Assembly (NCBI GenBank): GCA_964445105.1 | Contig: CAYUJS010000065.1 | Location: 1 to 7,616, forward strand | Source: CAWBNS01 sp964445105 | Lineage (GTDB): Bacteria; Chlamydiota; Chlamydiia; Chlamydiales; JAJFMA01 | Direction: 5' to 3' | DNA length: 7,616 nt | In this document: positions 5,561-7,616 of the stretch, piece by piece | How positions within the stretch are numbered: the stretch's first letter is position 1 | How the letters are laid out: every line of letters starts with the position of its first letter | Notes under the pieces: model-generated | Told to the model about the DNA's origin: nothing | The model's database searches: none | What the model saw: the letters and a program-made list of their open reading frames with translations, nothing else | Translations under genes and position numbers: made by a program

Positions 5561-6234
5561 AGCTTTTGAAATCTATGGTAGCGGATTTCGCGTCCTTTCT
5601 CACGCCAAAGGGCATCAAAAAACGAGCTCCCATAATCGGGCCAATCAGTTGTATAATAAGGGGCAGGATAAGCGGTAGCGAAATTTGTCTGCCCAAGCAT
5701 CTCTTCAATGAACTGGCCGGAGTAGGTTGGGTCATCGGTGGCTAAGATGAGCGCGCCCTGAGGCTGCAAGATGCGGTGAACCTGCTCTAGAAAGGCCGGT
5801 TGCACCAAGCGGTGCTTGGCGTGGCGATTTTTAGGCCAAGGATCTGGAAAATTGATATAGGTGTCCTTGACAGAGCCAGTGGGGAAATATTGCCGCGTAG
5901 CAAAATGCCCTTCTCCGCAAATAGCAAGTAAGTTAGGCAAGGTGAAATTCTTAATCTTTGCCCAGATTTTCTGCACGCGGTCAAAGCGGATTTCGACCGC
6001 AACCCAGTTCAAATGCGGGTTTGCGCGCGCTTTTTCAGCGATCCAAGCCCCATTACCTGCACAGTACTCCACAACGACGGGGTTGCTATTGCCGAATACT
6101 GTTTCATGCTCCCAACCTGGAAATACAAAGGCCTGGTCATCCGCACAGTAAGCTGGTACGAACAGCACACGGTCGTACAAGGTGACGCAACGGTCTGCCC
6201 ACTTGAATGGAGATTTTAAGTGCTTCGGTCTCAT
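5557..6234 (-). CDS. trmB: tRNA (guanine-N7-)-methyltransferase
   Basis: Uses S-adenosylmethionine to make 7-methylguanosine at position 46 in the variable loop of many tRNAs. The 225-residue product has the SAM-binding motif EYCAGNGAW (56-64), an acidic end of the next strand at VAVE (78-81), the family signature INFPDPWPKNRHAKHRL (127-143), and the C-terminal SSFFDALWREKG (203-214). The N-terminus MRPKHLKSPF resembles my memory of Chlamydia TrmB closely enough to support the ATG at 6234. There is no Shine-Dalgarno before it; instead a perfect TATAAT ends 8 bases upstream, so the mRNA may be leaderless. It lies 42 bases downstream of the galE stop on the same strand and overlaps bshC by 4 bases. 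It heads the trmB-bshC-unknown unit. Confidence 0.96.
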   Translation of the reverse strand: MRPKHLKSPFKWADRCVTLYDRVLFVPAYCADDQAFVFPGWEHETVFGNSNPVVVEYCAGNGAWIAEKARANPHLNWVAVEIRFDRVQKIWAKIKNFTLPNLLAICGEGHFATRQYFPTGSVKDTYINFPDPWPKNRHAKHRLVQPAFLEQVHRILQPQGALILATDDPTYSGQFIEEMLGQTNFATAYPAPYYTTDWPDYGSSFFDALWREKGREIRYHRFQKL

Positions 6235-6242
6235 GCAGAGCG

Positions 6243-6248
6243 ATTATA
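6243..6248 (-). promoter_or_regulatory. Candidate -10 box for a leaderless trmB transcript
   Basis: On the minus strand the perfect hexamer TATAAT spans 6248 to 6243. The expected start of transcription, about seven bases on, falls within a few bases of the trmB ATG at 6234. The sequence 17 bases upstream (TTCTCC) is a poor match to TTGACA; the intervening DNA is a pyrimidine-rich run (TTTATTTCTCTTTC). The hexamer alone could occur by chance, but the absence of a ribosome binding site fits a leaderless start. Confidence 0.5.
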
Positions 6249-6276
6249 GTGAAAGAGAAATAAAGGGAGAAGAAAT

Positions 6277-7287
6277 TCAGTTGATCGAACTAATTTTTGT
6301 ATCGCTACAAATCGCGCCACACTGTCGCTGATGCCAGAGCCACGAGCTCACAAGGATCGTAGTCAGGTCAGAGCAGCGCGGGGCCCATCCGAGCTTACTT
6401 GTGATTTTACTGGAATCTGCAACCAAGATGGCAGCATCGCCGCTTCGTCGCTGCGCGATCTGCACGGGCACAGAAGCATCGACTATACGCTCCACAGCAT
6501 GGATCACCTGCTTAACCGAATGCCCCTGCCCAGAGCCTAAGTTCAGCTCCAAGCACTCGGCTTTGCGCTGTAGATGGCGCAAACACATCACGTGCGCTTC
6601 GGCCAAATCGCTTACATGTACAAAATCTCTTACGGGCGTCCCATCCGGCGTGTCATGCTGATCGCCAAATACAGTGATACAAGGTAAACGCCCTAAAACG
6701 GCATCGAACACAAGCGGAATAAGATGCGTTTCAGGGTCATGGCTCTCGCCAATTTGACCTTCGAGATCCGCTCCCGCAGCGTTGAAATAACGAAGCAGGG
6801 CATAGCGAATCCCATAAGCTCGATGAAAGTCACGGGCTGTTTGTTCTGTCATAAGTTTTGACCAGCCATACGGGCTCAAAGGCGCCGTAGGGTGGTTTTC
6901 AGCAATTTTTTGGTGTTTCATGGCACCAAAAATAGCGCAGGAGCTGGAGAAAATAAAATGATTCACTTGGTGCTTTTGCATAGCGCGCAGCACCTGTAGA
7001 CTGCCCACCACGTTGTTGTTATAGTACCGCTGCGGATCTAATAAGGAGTCGGCAATCGAGCTAAGACCTGCGCAGTGAATCACGCCCACAGGTCTGTACC
7101 TTACAAAAACAGCTTCGAGAAACGCCTCGTCTCTGATATCGCCCTCTTCCAGGAGCCCCCACAAAACAGCTGCTCGATGCCCTAAGGAAAGGTTATCGAT
7201 AACGACGGGCTCGTAACCATTCTGGCAGAGCGCTTTACAAACATGCGCACCGATATAACCCGCTCCGCCCGTTACAACCACTCTCAT
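6277..7287 (-). CDS. galE: UDP-glucose 4-epimerase
   Basis: Interconverts UDP-glucose and UDP-galactose using bound NAD; supplies galactose units for surface glycans and lipopolysaccharide or feeds galactose use. The 336-residue product is normal length for this extended short-chain dehydrogenase family. It shows the NAD-binding TGGAGYIG (6-13), DNLSLGH (31-37), the catalytic serine region FSSSCAIFG (113-121), where the usual ATVYG-type sequence is altered, the YGWSK catalytic pair (Tyr140, Lys144), RYFNAAG (166-172), RDFVHVSDLA (220-229), and LNLGSG (249-254). The frame extends 19 codons upstream, but the ATG at 7287 starts directly at the nucleotide-binding strand and has GGAGGG 9 bases before it. 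The activity on UDP-N-acetyl sugars cannot be judged from sequence alone. It is transcribed away from the exported protein gene, with about 150 bases between starts, and may run on into trmB. Confidence 0.95.
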   Translation of the reverse strand: MRVVVTGGAGYIGAHVCKALCQNGYEPVVIDNLSLGHRAAVLWGLLEEGDIRDEAFLEAVFVRYRPVGVIHCAGLSSIADSLLDPQRYYNNNVVGSLQVLRAMQKHQVNHFIFSSSCAIFGAMKHQKIAENHPTAPLSPYGWSKLMTEQTARDFHRAYGIRYALLRYFNAAGADLEGQIGESHDPETHLIPLVFDAVLGRLPCITVFGDQHDTPDGTPVRDFVHVSDLAEAHVMCLRHLQRKAECLELNLGSGQGHSVKQVIHAVERIVDASVPVQIAQRRSGDAAILVADSSKITSKLGWAPRCSDLTTILVSSWLWHQRQCGAICSDTKISSIN

Positions 7288-7296
7288 CAAATCGCA

Positions 7297-7302
7297 CCCT
7301 CC
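7297..7302 (-). promoter_or_regulatory. Shine-Dalgarno for galE
   Basis: GGAGGG on the minus strand lies 9 bases before the ATG at 7287 and selects the 336-residue product over longer in-frame starts, which have no comparable site. Confidence 0.75.
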
Positions 7303-7395
7303 AAAGAAATTTTCCATTCTGAAGAGAGCTAGCAAATCGCGCAATAATAAAATTTATAGAGGTGTAATTATCTCGCTTATTTATCGCCTTTCTTT

Positions 7396-7401
7396 TAGAA
7401 T
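7396..7401 (+). promoter_or_regulatory. Weak candidate -10 box for the exported protein gene
   Basis: TAGAAT matches TATAAT at five of six positions and lies about 35 bases upstream of the ATG at 7437. No good -35 element is seen 16-18 bases further upstream. A TATAAA on the minus strand (7358 to 7353) is a similarly weak candidate for galE. The region is AT-rich, so both may be chance. Confidence 0.25.
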
Positions 7402-7431
7402 CCTTCGCTTCAACAACTGCCTTCGAAGGAT
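7400..7431 (+). promoter_or_regulatory. Hairpin that could mask the ribosome binding site
   Basis: ATCCTTCG (7400-7407) and CGAAGGAT (7424-7431) are exact reverse complements with a 16-base loop. The second arm contains the AAGGA (7426-7430) that serves as Shine-Dalgarno for the ATG at 7437. An alternative local palindrome, CCTTCGAAGG (7420-7429), would compete. Whether the transcript begins early enough to include the first arm is unknown. Confidence 0.4.
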
Positions 7432-7436
7432 GACTT

Positions 7437-7616
7437 ATGAAATCCAGTAAATTTTTCGTCATAGCCCTTGCCTTTCTTTGCTTCACGCGACTGGTTGCCG
7501 AAGAGCCCGCTTTAAATACAACGACCTATAGCAGGGTACGGCTCTCCAACCGCTATTCTCCTCATTCTCTGCACTTAATCGGGCTCGTCTATGGTACAGA
7601 AAATATCCTCTCCGAA
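7437..7616 (+). CDS. Exported protein, N-terminal part (cut by window edge)
   Basis: Sixty codons run from the ATG to the right edge without a stop. The AAGGA site at 7426-7430 is 6 bases before the start. The N-terminus is a typical Sec signal peptide: Lys at 2 and 5, a hydrophobic core FFVIALAFLCF (6-16), and a likely signal peptidase I site after LVA (19-21), leaving a mature chain beginning EEPALNTTT. Cys15 is not preceded by a lipobox small residue, so a lipoprotein is unlikely. The mature part seen is too short to assign; I recognise no family. It is divergent from galE. Confidence 0.75.
   Translation, partial: MKSSKFFVIALAFLCFTRLVAEEPALNTTTYSRVRLSNRYSPHSLHLIGLVYGTENILSE

Overview
The window looks like a chromosomal segment from a member of the phylum Chlamydiota, probably an environmental (non-Chlamydiaceae) lineage. 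The main evidence is protein-level resemblance, judged from memory without a search. TrmB and glucose-6-phosphate isomerase (Pgi) both read like their Chlamydia counterparts, including the TrmB N-terminus and Pgi motifs. A tiny, very basic ORF also sits directly beside pgi, where Chlamydia trachomatis carries the late gene ltuA. GC content in sampled lines is roughly half, higher than the ~40% usual for Chlamydia, so I would not name a genus.

Layout, left to right. Positions 1-386 hold no convincing complete gene. They contain a stop-free frame running in from the left edge, several hairpins and one nested rod-like fold that could be an RNA element. Positions 387-1259 (minus) encode a XerD-type tyrosine recombinase. 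Positions 1309-1455 (plus) encode the 48-residue basic protein (ltuA-like candidate). Its stop codon interlocks with that of pgi (1452-3041, minus). An intergenic gap of about 115 bases with a hairpin follows. Next come three tightly coupled minus-strand genes, trmB (5557-6234), bshC (4091-5560) and an unrecognised 312-residue protein (3156-4094), joined by two ATGA stop/start overlaps. Upstream of them on the same strand is galE (6277-7287). The right end (7437 to the edge, plus) is the start of an exported protein, divergent from galE and cut by the window.

The minus-strand genes combine sugar-nucleotide metabolism (galE), tRNA modification (trmB), a BshC-family cysteine-adding enzyme (bshC), an unknown partner, and glycolysis/gluconeogenesis (pgi). 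A perfect TATAAT lies only 8 bases upstream of the trmB start with no Shine-Dalgarno between them, suggesting a leaderless trmB-bshC-unknown transcript. The points most worth a second look are that coupled trio, the ltuA-like gene with its internal 15-base duplication and interlocked stop, the leaderless trmB start, the structured left end, and a hairpin that could mask the ribosome binding site of the exported protein. I see no CRISPR array, tRNA, rRNA, insertion sequence or phage gene.
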